This document shows, in pieces, positions 44,009 to 53,529 of a stretch of DNA of 64,000 bases; the stretch's first letter is position 1; the number at the start of each line of letters is the position of its first letter. A program made the translations under genes and the position numbers. The notes below the pieces were generated by a model. That model saw only the letters and a program-made list of their open reading frames with translations, was not told the DNA's origin and made no database searches. The DNA is taken from contig CAKVEP010000003.1 in assembly GCA_934729465.1 (NCBI GenBank), positions 62,001-126,000 of the forward strand, in the 5' to 3' direction. This stretch comes from an uncultured Eubacteriales bacterium. Lineage in GTDB: Bacteria > Bacillota > Clostridia > Oscillospirales > Acutalibacteraceae.

Positions 44009-45043
44009 CTACCTTATAAGCATTTTACTTATTTCACTGCTAGGCACCTTATATCGTATTCCCTCTATAATATTTATTATATTAGAGATTTCTGTGTCTT
44101 TAAGAAATATATACGACATCAATACCACAGGCGGAGAAATAGAAAATCTCACATTGTGTTTAGACTTAGCAAACCTCATTCTTTTAGGAATTTTATCAAT
44201 GTCATCATCGAAATCGGTCATCCACTTTTTCCCTATGTGAGTACTTTGAATGTCAGCCATCAAAGAAGACATATTTTTTGATTTAATTAAATTTACAAGA
44301 GCTTTTTTGCTCAAGTTCCCAAAAGATATTAAGCACGACATTATATAATCATTACTTAAATTATAAGATTCCTTCATTCTTTTAATTCTAACAAAGTTAT
44401 TTAAATCTATATAAGAATTAAATAACTGCAGTAGCTCCTCTTTAGACTTACCTTTAACATATTTGTTTATCGTGTCGAAAAGTACTTTATAAAGGTAATT
44501 GTACAACGCGGTTTCAATTTGAGGTAAATCTATATTATTTTCTGCGTTTTTAAAAGGTAGCAGTATATCATAATAAGGAGAATTTTTTACAACATTTAAA
44601 AATTCATCATAATTTTTAACATCAGCAAGCTTAGATAAATCCACCTTGGCATTATAATTAAAAAAACTCGGTATGTTATAAACTTCTCTATTTTTGCGTC
44701 CGGCTGAGATTAACATCAAGCTATGCATAAACTGCTCAACTTCAGCTCTAGACATCATATAAACAAAAAAATGTTCTCCAACAGATATATCGTATCTTCC
44801 CAAAAGCGCAAAATCATAAAATAATTTTTGCTTTAATAATGCTTCAAGATATCCTCTGTGTACATCATGTTCATCTATATCCGTAAGCACCGACGAATAA
44901 GCCGTATAATGCTTAAGATAAGACGCTATTTCACAAACGTTGTTACATGATAATAAATCGTTATAATTTTTATCTGTTATTCTTTTGCCATACATAGCTC
45001 TTGCCTTTGAAAGTACCGCATTGGAGGCATAGGACGAAAGCAT
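44009..45043 (-). CDS. ntpC: V-type ATPase subunit C/d (AC39 family)
   Basis: The socket that links the central stalk to the c-ring. It has 344 residues, all helical. The start SSYASNAVLSKARAMYGK is family-typical, as are LYNYLYKVLFDTI and DLNNFVRIKRMKESYNLS. It lies 4 bp after the small stalk-subunit gene. In this operon C precedes I and K, unlike the classic F-I-K-E-C order of E. hirae. Confidence 0.92.
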   Translation of the reverse strand: MLSSYASNAVLSKARAMYGKRITDKNYNDLLSCNNVCEIASYLKHYTAYSSVLTDIDEHDVHRGYLEALLKQKLFYDFALLGRYDISVGEHFFVYMMSRAEVEQFMHSLMLISAGRKNREVYNIPSFFNYNAKVDLSKLADVKNYDEFLNVVKNSPYYDILLPFKNAENNIDLPQIETALYNYLYKVLFDTINKYVKGKSKEELLQLFNSYIDLNNFVRIKRMKESYNLSNDYIMSCLISFGNLSKKALVNLIKSKNMSSLMADIQSTHIGKKWMTDFDDDIDKIPKRMRFAKSKHNVRFSISPPVVLMSYIFLKDTEISNIINIIEGIRYKVPSSEISKMLIR

Positions 45044-45047
45044 AAAA

Positions 45048-45359
45048 TCACCCCTCCACTACTCTTTTTACAACTGCGTCTACCCATTCATCACAATTTT
45101 CTGAAAAGATTCTATCTAACCTGTCGGAAATTTCTCCATACGCTTTTCCAATTTGTTGGATTTTCTCATCCGCCTTGGCTCTTTCAGCCTTTTCACTGTT
45201 TTTTATATTAATACGTGCCCTTTCTAAATACTCATTACGCTTTTTATCACACGTATCATTGATTTTCTGCGCAGACATAACCTTTAATTGTTGCGCCTTA
45301 AAAACAGCTTCTCTGGATTTTTTATCGCTACTTATTATTTTTTCAATCATATCAAGCAA
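45048..45359 (-). CDS. V-type ATPase peripheral-stalk subunit (G/H-like)
   Basis: A small, wholly helical, charged protein (103 residues from a TTG at 45359) that heads the ATPase operon and would pair with subunit E in the stator. The TTG is chosen because GGAGG lies eight bases upstream; the next ATG is three codons further in. Heptad-like stretches are rich in Lys/Glu/Ala (NEYLERARINIKNSEKAERA), and the length matches the family. A short leader reading frame lies just upstream but is weakly supported. Confidence 0.78.
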   Translation of the reverse strand: MLDMIEKIISSDKKSREAVFKAQQLKVMSAQKINDTCDKKRNEYLERARINIKNSEKAERAKADEKIQQIGKAYGEISDRLDRIFSENCDEWVDAVVKRVVEG

Positions 45360-45592
45360 TATAAAGACCTCCAATCTAAACGCTATCATTATTTGCATCA
45401 AGCAAAACCATGATAACACCTTTTTAATGATAAAAAAAGCACAAAAAATAAATACGTCTAATTGTATATTAATTTCCTATACTTGAGTAATATTATGTCA
45501 TATAAATACTTATATGTCAACCCTTTATTTTATTTTTTTAAACAAATTTCACAAAATATTTTTATTTGGTTAAAATCCTCCCATAAAAGAAT

Positions 45593-45627
45593 TTGCCAAG
45601 GACCATATTTAAATACGTCCTTGGCAA
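45593..45627 (-). terminator. Terminator after the M18 aminopeptidase gene
   Basis: An 11-bp perfect stem (TTGCCAAGGAC / GTCCTTGGCAA) with a 13-nt loop, followed on the minus strand by attcttttat. Confidence 0.85.
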
Positions 45628-45631
45628 CTAA

Positions 45632-47035
45632 CTATTTAAAAAATGCTCCCACAGCTCTGTATGCCATATATAAATCTATTTTAGATATGACTTCAAACGG
45701 TGCATGCATCGATAAAACCGGAACCCCTAAATCTACAACGTCCATGTCAAGCTGCGCCATATATTTAGCTATGGTTCCTCCTCCGCCACCGTCTACCTTT
45801 CCAAGCTCACCGGTTTGCCATAAAACTTCATTGCTGTCTAAAATTCTTCTTACTTCTCCCATATATTCCGCAGAAGCATCTGACGTGTCTCCCTTTCCGC
45901 CGCTACCTGTGTATTTAGTAATAACAACGCCCCTGTTTATATATGCACTGTTAGCCTCTTCATACGCACTTTTATAAGTTGGGTCGAAAGCTGCATTAAC
46001 ATCAGCTGATAAGCATTTACACTTCCTTAAAACGTTTCTACACTTCAAACCCTCTTTAGATGCCAAATCGGCAATAAAATATTTTATGAAAGCAGATTTC
46101 ATTCCTGTGTTCCCGTCGCTTCCTATTTCTTCTTTGTCGGCAAGCACAGTCATTACAGTATCTTCAGGGTTTTTGCAGTTGAATATAGCCTCAACGCAAG
46201 GATAAGCACACACCCTATCGTCATGACCGTATCCACCTATCATACTTCTGTCAAAGCCTATGTCTTTAGCTTTAAATGTTGGCACAAGCTCAAGTTCCGC
46301 CGAAACAAAGTCCGACTCTATCAGCCCATATTTTTCGTTTATAAGTTTCATGATATTAAGCTTTACAAGCTCAGAACCTTCGTCACTTTTAAATGGTAAG
46401 CTTCCAATAAGAACATTTAAGTCTTCCCCAGTAAATGCCTTTAAAACGGTTTTGTTCATCTGTTCCTTAGCAAGATGAGGCAATAAATCAGTAACACAAA
46501 AACAAGGGTCGTTTTGGTCTTCTCCTAAACAAACGTCCAAAACACTTCCATCACGTCTAATTACTCTTCCGTGCAGCGACAAAGGAATTGCCGTCCATTG
46601 ATATTTTTTAATGCCACCATAATAATGAGTTTTAAAAAGAGCCAATTCGTTTGATTCGTAAAGAGGATTAGGCTTTAAGTCTAACCTAGGAGAATCTATA
46701 TGAGCAACAGATAATCTCGCACCGTTTTTCATTCCGTTTTTACCTATAACAGCTAAAACTAAAGAGCGCTCTCTGTTCACATAATAAATTTTATCTCCCG
46801 GACCATATTTAGCATTACAATCAAATTCTTTAAAACCTTTTTGCTTAGCGAGTTTCAGCACATAACTAACAGCCTCTCTTTCTGTCTTCGAGCTGTCTAA
46901 AAATGTTTTATAATTTTCCGCAAACTTAAAAACATCTTTTAATTCGTCATCAGACAATACCGCTCCACCGTTTCTTCTTTTCATAAACAGTTGGTCTTTT
47001 AATTTATTCACTTCGGAATTTTTTAAATTTTCCAT
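45632..47035 (-). CDS. apeA: M18-family aminopeptidase
   Basis: A zinc aminopeptidase that removes N-terminal residues from peptides, in the cytoplasm. It has 467 residues from the ATG at 47035, after GGAGGG. M18 motifs are SVAHIDSPRLDLKPNPLYE (first zinc His/Asp), HYYGGIKKYQW, ADKEEIGSDGN (catalytic Glu) and, near the end, LSMHAPFEVISK (last zinc His). It belongs to the long (about 470-residue) clostridial type. It is followed by a strong terminator and lies 25 bp after a lytic transglycosylase gene. Confidence 0.92.
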   Translation of the reverse strand: MENLKNSEVNKLKDQLFMKRRNGGAVLSDDELKDVFKFAENYKTFLDSSKTEREAVSYVLKLAKQKGFKEFDCNAKYGPGDKIYYVNRERSLVLAVIGKNGMKNGARLSVAHIDSPRLDLKPNPLYESNELALFKTHYYGGIKKYQWTAIPLSLHGRVIRRDGSVLDVCLGEDQNDPCFCVTDLLPHLAKEQMNKTVLKAFTGEDLNVLIGSLPFKSDEGSELVKLNIMKLINEKYGLIESDFVSAELELVPTFKAKDIGFDRSMIGGYGHDDRVCAYPCVEAIFNCKNPEDTVMTVLADKEEIGSDGNTGMKSAFIKYFIADLASKEGLKCRNVLRKCKCLSADVNAAFDPTYKSAYEEANSAYINRGVVITKYTGSGGKGDTSDASAEYMGEVRRILDSNEVLWQTGELGKVDGGGGGTIAKYMAQLDMDVVDLGVPVLSMHAPFEVISKIDLYMAYRAVGAFFK

Positions 47036-47060
47036 ACCATTACCCTCCAAAATTAGCATT

Positions 47061-47651
47061 TTAATGTATTTCCACTTTAGTATTCCTAAAATATAAGTTT
47101 TTATAAATAAATTTTGTTTCCGATACTTTCAACGCATAATCTCTTGTTTCCTTATAAGGAACAAAGCTCAATTCTTCACCATTTTCAGTATATTTTTCGT
47201 CTTTAAGCCATTTATCCACCGTACTCATTCCTGCATTATATGCGCATAGGGCAACTTCTTCCGAAAAATATTTATTTTTAAGCATTGATATAAGCATTGT
47301 CCCGTAATTAATATTTATTTGAGGATTCAAGAGGTCTTGAATGCTAAGGTTACTGTCACCTGTATAAATCTGAAGCCATTTAAAAGTATCTGCTGTAATC
47401 TGCATCAAACCGTAAGCTCCGGCTGCCGACTTGGCACTTTCATCGAAATTACTTTCGCTTTTAATGATGGCATACACAAGCTCTGGCTCAACGCCATACC
47501 TTTCGCAAGATTCAGATACAATATCTTGATATTTAACAGGATAAACAATATGCATAAATTTATTATAAGAAAATACAGTAATAAATAAAGAAAAAATCAA
47601 AATGATGCCATAAACTAAAAATTTACTCTTACTATTAGAACTAATTTTCAT
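47061..47651 (-). CDS. Membrane-anchored lytic transglycosylase (SLT domain)
   Basis: A cell-wall enzyme that cuts glycan strands. It has 196 residues: an N-terminal membrane anchor (about 8-28) and a Slt70-type domain. The catalytic Glu is in IIKSESNFDESA, followed by AAGAYGLMQIT, NINYGTMLI and LCAYNAGMSTVDKWL, all standard. It overlaps the end of coaE by 11 bp, an arrangement also seen in other Clostridia. Confidence 0.92.
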   Translation of the reverse strand: MKISSNSKSKFLVYGIILIFSLFITVFSYNKFMHIVYPVKYQDIVSESCERYGVEPELVYAIIKSESNFDESAKSAAGAYGLMQITADTFKWLQIYTGDSNLSIQDLLNPQININYGTMLISMLKNKYFSEEVALCAYNAGMSTVDKWLKDEKYTENGEELSFVPYKETRDYALKVSETKFIYKNLYFRNTKVEIH

Positions 47652-48258
47652 TTAAATCAGGCGTGTGATTCAAAATAATTTTCTTTATGTCGCTGTACAA
47701 AGAAAGCACATTTTTGCTTCCGTCTAATATGTAATCTGCATTTTCCTTATAAAAACTATCCTTTTGCTGAGCATTAATTCTCTTATTTGCCACAGTTCTT
47801 GATATACCATCTCTATATATTACTCTATATGTTCGTGTTCTTTTAGGAGCTAGAACCGAAATCGTAAAATCACACAGCTTATCCGCTCCGCTTTCAAAGA
47901 GAACAGCAGCATCCACAACCACATTCTTACCAGACATTTTAATATTATCTATCAATCCCTCTAGTTTTTTAACTATCTCTGGGTGAACTATTTCATTAAG
48001 CCTTTTTAAGCTGTCCTTAGACGAAAAAGCTCTATCAAACAACTCAGCCCTGTTTATACTGCCGTCTTCATTTATTACGTTACTTGAAAACTCATTTTTT
48101 AAATCATTAATACAATATGCACTGTCTTGAATCACGCTTTTAGCAATACAATCAACATCGAGCAATTCATAACCCATTTGTTCAATCATTTTTGCAATAG
48201 TACTTTTACCCGACCCAGTTGGTCCGGTTATACCAATTACTATACTTTTATTCAACAA
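47641..48258 (-). CDS. coaE: Dephospho-CoA kinase
   Basis: Final step of coenzyme A synthesis. It has 205 residues. Walker A is GPTGSGKST, followed by DVDCIAKSVIQ, VHPEIVKKLE, VVVDAAVLFESG and VNKRINAQQ-like residues of the lid. Its start overlaps the tsaC stop by 11 bp, so the two are translationally linked. Confidence 0.95.
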   Translation of the reverse strand: MLNKSIVIGITGPTGSGKSTIAKMIEQMGYELLDVDCIAKSVIQDSAYCINDLKNEFSSNVINEDGSINRAELFDRAFSSKDSLKRLNEIVHPEIVKKLEGLIDNIKMSGKNVVVDAAVLFESGADKLCDFTISVLAPKRTRTYRVIYRDGISRTVANKRINAQQKDSFYKENADYILDGSKNVLSLYSDIKKIILNHTPDLNEN

Positions 48259-49264
48259 TCATCACTTCAAATCCAGCCGCCCTTATTAATCTATTATAAA
48301 CTGCCAGCCCAACGCCGTTCTCTTTTGGACATCTGGCATACACTAATTTTGCATTTAATTTGTCAAGCTCTCTCAAACAAGAAAATAATTTATTCGCCTG
48401 TTCTTCGCTATTTCCTGATTCCCCGTAAGAAACACACGGAATTTTAATAGATTTTACGTCTTCGTTAAAACACAATGCAAAAACATTCTTTTTATCTCTT
48501 AAACTATTAACATATTTGATGTAAGCATCATCGCTTCCTTTAACCAATATAACCTTTGCCAGCGGAGAATAATGCTTATATTTCATTCCCGGAGATATCA
48601 CCTTTTCACCTTCGTCAAGACGGTTGCAAATAGCCTTATCCACCTCAACTTCTCCAATTACATCTTTAATCTGTTCTAAAGTAACCGCTCCAGGTCTTAA
48701 GAGTCTAGGAACATCACTTGCAAGTGTTATAACAGTAGATTCGACCCCAACATTACATTTTCCGCCATCAACTATAGCGTCAATCTTTCCGAATAAATCC
48801 TCTTTAACGTGAGAAGCCTCCGTTGGACTCGGATACCCCGAACTATTAGCTGACGGTGCGGCTAGCGGAACACCCGACTCAGCTATTATTTTTTGAGCTG
48901 TTTTATTCGACGGAAATCTCACAGCAACGGTTTCAAGCCCAGCGCTTACTTCATCGGGGATAATCTTTGATTTTGGGAGTATCATTGTAAGAGGTCCGGG
49001 CCAAAAATATTTAGCAAGTAGATGTGCTTTTTCCGGGAACTCCGAAACAAGATTTTCAATGTCGTCTACACTTGCTATATGAACTATCAAAGGATTATCC
49101 ATAGGACGACCCTTTGCCACAAATATTTTACTTACAGCTTTACCGTCAAGAGCGTTTGCCGCAAGACCATAAACCGTCTCCGTTGGTATCGCAACTAGCC
49201 CGCCGCTACGTATAATTTTTGCAGCTTTTGAAATTTCACTTTCTTTTAAAATAGCAGTATTCAT
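48248..49264 (-). CDS. ywlC: Threonylcarbamoyl-AMP synthase (Sua5/YwlC type)
   Basis: Makes threonylcarbamoyl-AMP for the universal t6A37 tRNA modification. It has 338 residues, the long Sua5 form. The YrdC domain (about 10-205) has GGLVAIPTETVYGLAANA, KGRPMDNPLIVHI, PGPLTMIL and APSANSSGYPSPT; a SPGMKYKHYSPLAKV linker leads to the C-terminal Sua5 domain. It lies 13 bp after prfA. The usual prmC gene between the two (as in Bacillus) is missing here. Confidence 0.95.
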   Translation of the reverse strand: MNTAILKESEISKAAKIIRSGGLVAIPTETVYGLAANALDGKAVSKIFVAKGRPMDNPLIVHIASVDDIENLVSEFPEKAHLLAKYFWPGPLTMILPKSKIIPDEVSAGLETVAVRFPSNKTAQKIIAESGVPLAAPSANSSGYPSPTEASHVKEDLFGKIDAIVDGGKCNVGVESTVITLASDVPRLLRPGAVTLEQIKDVIGEVEVDKAICNRLDEGEKVISPGMKYKHYSPLAKVILVKGSDDAYIKYVNSLRDKKNVFALCFNEDVKSIKIPCVSYGESGNSEEQANKLFSCLRELDKLNAKLVYARCPKENGVGLAVYNRLIRAAGFEVMIVE

Positions 49265-49277
49265 TAAATCACTTTCC

Positions 49278-50348
49278 CTAATTATTACCTGACAATTTTG
49301 CAGCTCTGTCTGCTGTTATTAATGCGTCAATTATTTCGTCTAAGTTTCCGTTTAAAATATCTTCAAGCTTATAAAGTGTTAAACCTATTCTGTGGTCTGT
49401 TACCCTGCTTTGAGGATAGTTATATGTTCTTATTCTTTCGGAGCGGTCGCCGGTTCCAACTTGGAGTCGTCTTTCCTCTGCAACTGCAGAATTTTGTTCT
49501 TCCCTCTTAGCTTCAAGAAGCCTTGATTTAAGTATTTTCATTGCCTTATCCTTGTTTTTGTATTGGCTTCTTTCGTCTTGACATTCAACCACAACACCTG
49601 TTGGAATATGGGTAATTCTTATAGCAGACTCTGTCTTATTAACGTGCTGACCGCCTGCTCCACCTGAGCGGTATGTGTCTATTTGCAGGTCTGTTGGGTT
49701 TATGTCTATTTCCACATCCTCCGCTTCAGGGAGTACAGCTACGGTAACAGTTGAAGTATGTACCCTTCCCTGAGCTTCGGTTTCCGGTACTCTCTGAACC
49801 CTGTGAACACCGCTTTCAAATTTAAGTTTTGAATATGCTCCTTCGCCGTTTATCATAAAGCTTACTTCTTTAAAGCCGCCGAGTTGCGTTTCATTACAGT
49901 TTAACAGTTCGACTTTCCATCTTCTCGACTCTGCATACATATTATACATTCTGAACAATACGCCGGAAAACAGCGCAGCCTCATCACCTCCAGCTCCGCC
50001 TCTTATTTCTATTATTACGTTTCTATCATCATTTGGGTCTTTGGGCAAGAGCAAAATTTTAAGTTCTTCGGAAATTTTTTCAAGGTCTTGCTTTGCGCCT
50101 TCGGCTTCCATTTCAGCCATTTCACGAAGTTCTTTGTCGTTACCCGATTCAGACAATATTTCTTTTGCTTCTTTTAGGTTACCTTTAGCTTTTTTATATT
50201 CTCTGTATTTTTCAACAATAGGCGTTAAAGCCTTTAATTCCTTCATTAAATTTTTATAGCTTTCTTGATTAGATACTATTTCTGGATTACATAATTCACT
50301 GTTAATTTCTTGAAATCTTTTTTCTGTTGAATCCAGTCTGTCAAACAT
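49278..50348 (-). CDS. prfA: Peptide chain release factor 1
   Basis: Releases peptides at UAA and UAG codons. It has 356 residues. The codon-recognition tripeptide lies in HRVQRVPETEAQGRVHTS (the Firmicute PET form) and the catalytic GGQ in RSGGAGGQHVNKTESA. It begins a probable operon with ywlC, coaE, the transglycosylase and possibly the aminopeptidase, all on the minus strand with overlaps or short gaps. Confidence 0.96.
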   Translation of the reverse strand: MFDRLDSTEKRFQEINSELCNPEIVSNQESYKNLMKELKALTPIVEKYREYKKAKGNLKEAKEILSESGNDKELREMAEMEAEGAKQDLEKISEELKILLLPKDPNDDRNVIIEIRGGAGGDEAALFSGVLFRMYNMYAESRRWKVELLNCNETQLGGFKEVSFMINGEGAYSKLKFESGVHRVQRVPETEAQGRVHTSTVTVAVLPEAEDVEIDINPTDLQIDTYRSGGAGGQHVNKTESAIRITHIPTGVVVECQDERSQYKNKDKAMKILKSRLLEAKREEQNSAVAEERRLQVGTGDRSERIRTYNYPQSRVTDHRIGLTLYKLEDILNGNLDEIIDALITADRAAKLSGNN

Positions 50349-50444
50349 AATTTCTCCTCCTTATATGTATTACATATATTATACTACACATCTATATGAT
50401 AAGTAAAACACTTTCTTTATTATTAAAAGTTATTTTAGAAAAGA

Positions 50445-50473
50445 TTGTAAAAAGTTATTGATATGTGTATAAT
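50445..50473 (+). promoter_or_regulatory. Predicted sigma-A promoter of purB
   Basis: TTGTAA at 50445-50450, a 17-bp spacer and TATAAT at 50468-50473. An imperfect hairpin (50487-50513; GATTT/AAATC over GGG/CCC) lies in the leader between this promoter and the start codon. Confidence 0.75.
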
Positions 50474-50545
50474 ATATAATTGTTGTGGGGGATTTGTTAT
50501 TTTAAAATCGCCCTGTGTATTAAAAACTTAGGAGGTTCTCATATT

Positions 50546-51979
50546 TTGAAGCAAAGTTATCAGTCACCGCTGTCTTCACGCTATGCAAGCAAAGAGATGT
50601 CTTATATCTTTTCTCCAGACATGAAATTTAAAACATGGAGGAAACTTTGGATTGCTCTTGCTGAGTCAGAAATGGAGCTAGGTCTTAATATATCAAAAGA
50701 ACAAATTGATGAGCTTAAAAAATTCGCAGACGACATTAATTACGAAGATGCCGAAAAAAAAGAGAGAGAAATAAGGCATGACGTTATGTCTCATGTGTAT
50801 GCATACGGTAAGCAATGTCCAAATGCCATGCCTATAATTCATCTTGGAGCAACGTCTTGTTATGTTGGGGACAACACCGATGTTATTGTTATGGATAAGG
50901 CTTTACGTTTAGTTGAAACCAAGCTTGCTTCCATAATAAATATACTCTCGGATTTCGCAATAAAGAATAAAGACATCCCAACTTTATCCTACACTCATTT
51001 TCAACCCGCTCAACCTACTACCGTGGGAAAACGAGCAACCTTATGGATTCAAGACTTAATGATGGATTTGGAAGAAGTGTGTTACAGAATATCTAAGCTA
51101 AGACTCTTAGGCTGTAAAGGAACAACCGGAACTCAAGCAAGTTTCCTTGAATTATTTAACGGCGACAGCAAAAAAGTTGACATACTTGAAGAAAAAATCG
51201 CAGCTAAAATGGGATATGAAAAGTGCTTTGATGTTTCAGGGCAAACATACACAAGAAAGTTAGACAGTCAGGTTTTAAACGTTTTAAGCGGAATAGCTCA
51301 AAGTGCGGCTAAATTTTCAAATGACATTCGCTTACTCCAGCATCTAAAGGAAATCGAAGAACCATTTGAAAAAAATCAAATCGGCTCTTCAGCTATGGCT
51401 TACAAGCGTAATCCTATGCGCTGCGAAAGAATGGCAGCTCTTTCAAGGTTCGTTATAGTACAATGCTTAAATCCTTGTTTAACCGCTTCTGCTCAATGGT
51501 TTGAGCGCACGTTAGACGATTCTGCCAATAAAAGATTAAGTATATCCGAAGCTTTCTTAGCTGTTGATGCGATATTGAATTTATACATGAACATAGCTGA
51601 TGGCTTAGTGGTATATAAAGAGGTAATTAAGAAGCACTTAAACGACGAAATGCCTTTTATGTGTACTGAAAATATAATGATGGACTGCGTTAAAAATGGT
51701 GGAAACCGTCAGGAACTTCACGAACATATCAGGGTACTGTCGATGGAAGTGTCAAAATTAATAAAAGAAGAAGGCAAAAGCAACGATTTACTTAAACGTA
51801 TTGCTGATGACAACATATTTAATATGTCGTATAATGACGTTAAGGAACTTGCATCGGCTGATAAATATATAGGAAGGGCTATTGAACAAACTCAAAATTA
51901 TATTTATAATGTTGTAAATCCGGTTTTGTCTAAATATAATGTAGAAAAAAATTCAAATAACAGTAAAATAAACGTATAA
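50546..51979 (+). CDS. purB: Adenylosuccinate lyase
   Basis: Acts twice in purine synthesis, splitting fumarate from SAICAR and adenylosuccinate. The TTG at 50546 follows AGGAGG by eight bases and yields 477 residues starting LKQSYQSPLSSRY, which fits the family; the upstream in-frame extension is non-coding in character. The signature SSAMAYKRNPMRCERM is present, with TSCYVGDNTD and YTHFQPAQPTTVGKR. It lies 13 bp ahead of purA. Confidence 0.96.
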   Translation: MKQSYQSPLSSRYASKEMSYIFSPDMKFKTWRKLWIALAESEMELGLNISKEQIDELKKFADDINYEDAEKKEREIRHDVMSHVYAYGKQCPNAMPIIHLGATSCYVGDNTDVIVMDKALRLVETKLASIINILSDFAIKNKDIPTLSYTHFQPAQPTTVGKRATLWIQDLMMDLEEVCYRISKLRLLGCKGTTGTQASFLELFNGDSKKVDILEEKIAAKMGYEKCFDVSGQTYTRKLDSQVLNVLSGIAQSAAKFSNDIRLLQHLKEIEEPFEKNQIGSSAMAYKRNPMRCERMAALSRFVIVQCLNPCLTASAQWFERTLDDSANKRLSISEAFLAVDAILNLYMNIADGLVVYKEVIKKHLNDEMPFMCTENIMMDCVKNGGNRQELHEHIRVLSMEVSKLIKEEGKSNDLLKRIADDNIFNMSYNDVKELASADKYIGRAIEQTQNYIYNVVNPVLSKYNVEKNSNNSKINV

Positions 51980-51992
51980 TGGAGGAATTATT

Positions 51993-53270
51993 TTGGTTAA
52001 AGCTATAGTTGGCGCCAATTGGGGCGACGAAGGTAAAGGTAAAGTTACAGATTTCATGGCAAAAAATGCAGATGTTGTGGTTCGCTTTCAAGGAGGAAGT
52101 AACGCAGGTCACACAATTATTAACGAATACGGAAAATTTGCACTTCATCAACTTCCGTCCGGAATGTTTTGCGATAATGTTACAAACGTTATCGGAAACG
52201 GAGTTGCTGTTAGCGTAGAAAATTTAGAAAAAGAACTTAAAATGCTTAAAGAGGCAGGCGTTCCGGCTCCTAAATTAATGGTTTCGGACCGAGCTCAAAT
52301 TGTTATGCCTTATCACATACTTTTTGATGTTTACGAAGAAGAAAGATTGTTCTCTAAAAAATTCGGTTCAACAAAGTCAGGAATCGCTCCTTTTTACTCT
52401 GATAAATTTGCAAAAATAGGTATTCAAATTCATGAGTTGTTCGGCAATGAAGAAGACTTAAAAAATCACGTTGCTTCTGTGTTGGAAGTTAAAAACGTAA
52501 TTTTAGAAAATTTGTATCATAAACCAAAAATTTCCGTTGATGAAATGATGGATAAGTTACGTGAATACAAAAAAATTCTTGAGCCTTATGTTGGCGATAC
52601 TTTCAAATTTATGTATAACTGCATAAAAGAAAATAAACGTATTTTGTTAGAAGGTCAGCTTGGCGCTTTGAAAGATACAGATTTTGGTATATACCCAATG
52701 GTAACGTCCTCTAACACAATCGCAGGTTACGGCGCTATCGGAGCAGGTATCCCTCCTTACGAAATAAAAGAAATAATCGCTGTTGTCAAAGCTTATTCAA
52801 GCGCTGTTGGAGGCGGAGAATTCGTAAGCGAAATATTCGGAGATGAAGCAGACGAATTAAGACGTCGCGGGGGTGACTGCGGAGAATTTGGCGCAACGAC
52901 AGGAAGACCAAGAAGAATGGGTTGGTTAGACTTAGTTGCAACACGCTACGGCTGTAGAGTACAGGGCGCAACAAGCATAGCATTTACCGTGCTTGACGTT
53001 TTAGGATACTTAGACGAAATTAAAGTTTGTGTTGGATATAAAATAAACGGTAAAGTCACCGAGGACTTCCCTAATTCATCAGAGCTCAAGATAGCAGAAC
53101 CTGTTTACGAAACTCTTCCAGGTTGGAAATGTGATATTAAGGATATCCGGAAGTATGAAGATTTGCCTGTTAATTGTCGTAAATACATTGAATTTGTTGA
53201 AAGTAAAATAGGTATTCCAATTAGCATTGTATCTAACGGTCCTTCAAGAGATCACATAATATACAAATAA
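51993..53270 (+). CDS. purA: Adenylosuccinate synthetase
   Basis: Couples IMP and aspartate using GTP, the first committed step to AMP. It has 425 residues from a TTG start after GGAGG. The GTP loop is WGDEGKGKVTD, followed by FQGGSNAGHTI, GRPRRMGWLDLVA and NGPSRDHII. It sits in an operon with purB, whose product uses its product. Confidence 0.97.
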   Translation: MVKAIVGANWGDEGKGKVTDFMAKNADVVVRFQGGSNAGHTIINEYGKFALHQLPSGMFCDNVTNVIGNGVAVSVENLEKELKMLKEAGVPAPKLMVSDRAQIVMPYHILFDVYEEERLFSKKFGSTKSGIAPFYSDKFAKIGIQIHELFGNEEDLKNHVASVLEVKNVILENLYHKPKISVDEMMDKLREYKKILEPYVGDTFKFMYNCIKENKRILLEGQLGALKDTDFGIYPMVTSSNTIAGYGAIGAGIPPYEIKEIIAVVKAYSSAVGGGEFVSEIFGDEADELRRRGGDCGEFGATTGRPRRMGWLDLVATRYGCRVQGATSIAFTVLDVLGYLDEIKVCVGYKINGKVTEDFPNSSELKIAEPVYETLPGWKCDIKDIRKYEDLPVNCRKYIEFVESKIGIPISIVSNGPSRDHIIYK

Positions 53271-53319
53271 ATTTTAAACTGATGTATGATTAGCCGTACG
53301 CTTTAATTAAGTAAACTTT

Positions 53320-53356
53320 GCATTGCTTATAAAATCAGTTCTTTTACAAGCAATGC
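53320..53356 (+). other. Long hairpin in the purA-glmS gap
   Basis: GCATTGCTT (53320-53328) pairs perfectly with AAGCAATGC (53348-53356), with further AAAA/TTTT pairing inside. No T-run follows. It could be a purA 3' hairpin or a part of the glmS leader. Confidence 0.55.
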
Positions 53357-53480
53357 AGCTCATATAAATAATTTATTAAAGTCAATCAAAGGCGAAAATA
53401 AAATTTAGGAACGATAAATATTTTTATAATAGCGCTAAACAAGCGCCGTACTTAAAAACCAAACTATAAAAATTAGGCTT

Positions 53481-53508
53481 ACTATTTAATTTAAAAGGAT
53501 TAAATAGT
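53481..53508 (+). other. Hairpin next to the glmS ribosome-binding site
   Basis: Perfect 10-bp arms (ACTATTTAAT / ATTAAATAGT) with an 8-nt loop end six bases before the AAGGAG ribosome site of glmS. The rest of the 259-bp purA-glmS gap shows a second short hairpin (GCGCT/AGCGC at 53432-53446). It does not show the conserved glmS ribozyme core, so regulation by another structure is possible. Confidence 0.5.
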
Positions 53509-53529
53509 TTCACAAGGAGTGTTAGAATT

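Noticed and set aside
45376..45411. Eleven-codon leader peptide before the V-ATPase operon
   Set aside because: It has an AAGGTG site and an ATG, but the composition is ordinary and there is no attenuator hairpin; chance is likely.
53271..53529. glmS ribozyme upstream of glmS
   Set aside because: The AGCGCC-like stretch near 53441 lacks the conserved core elements further downstream, so only unspecific hairpins are claimed.
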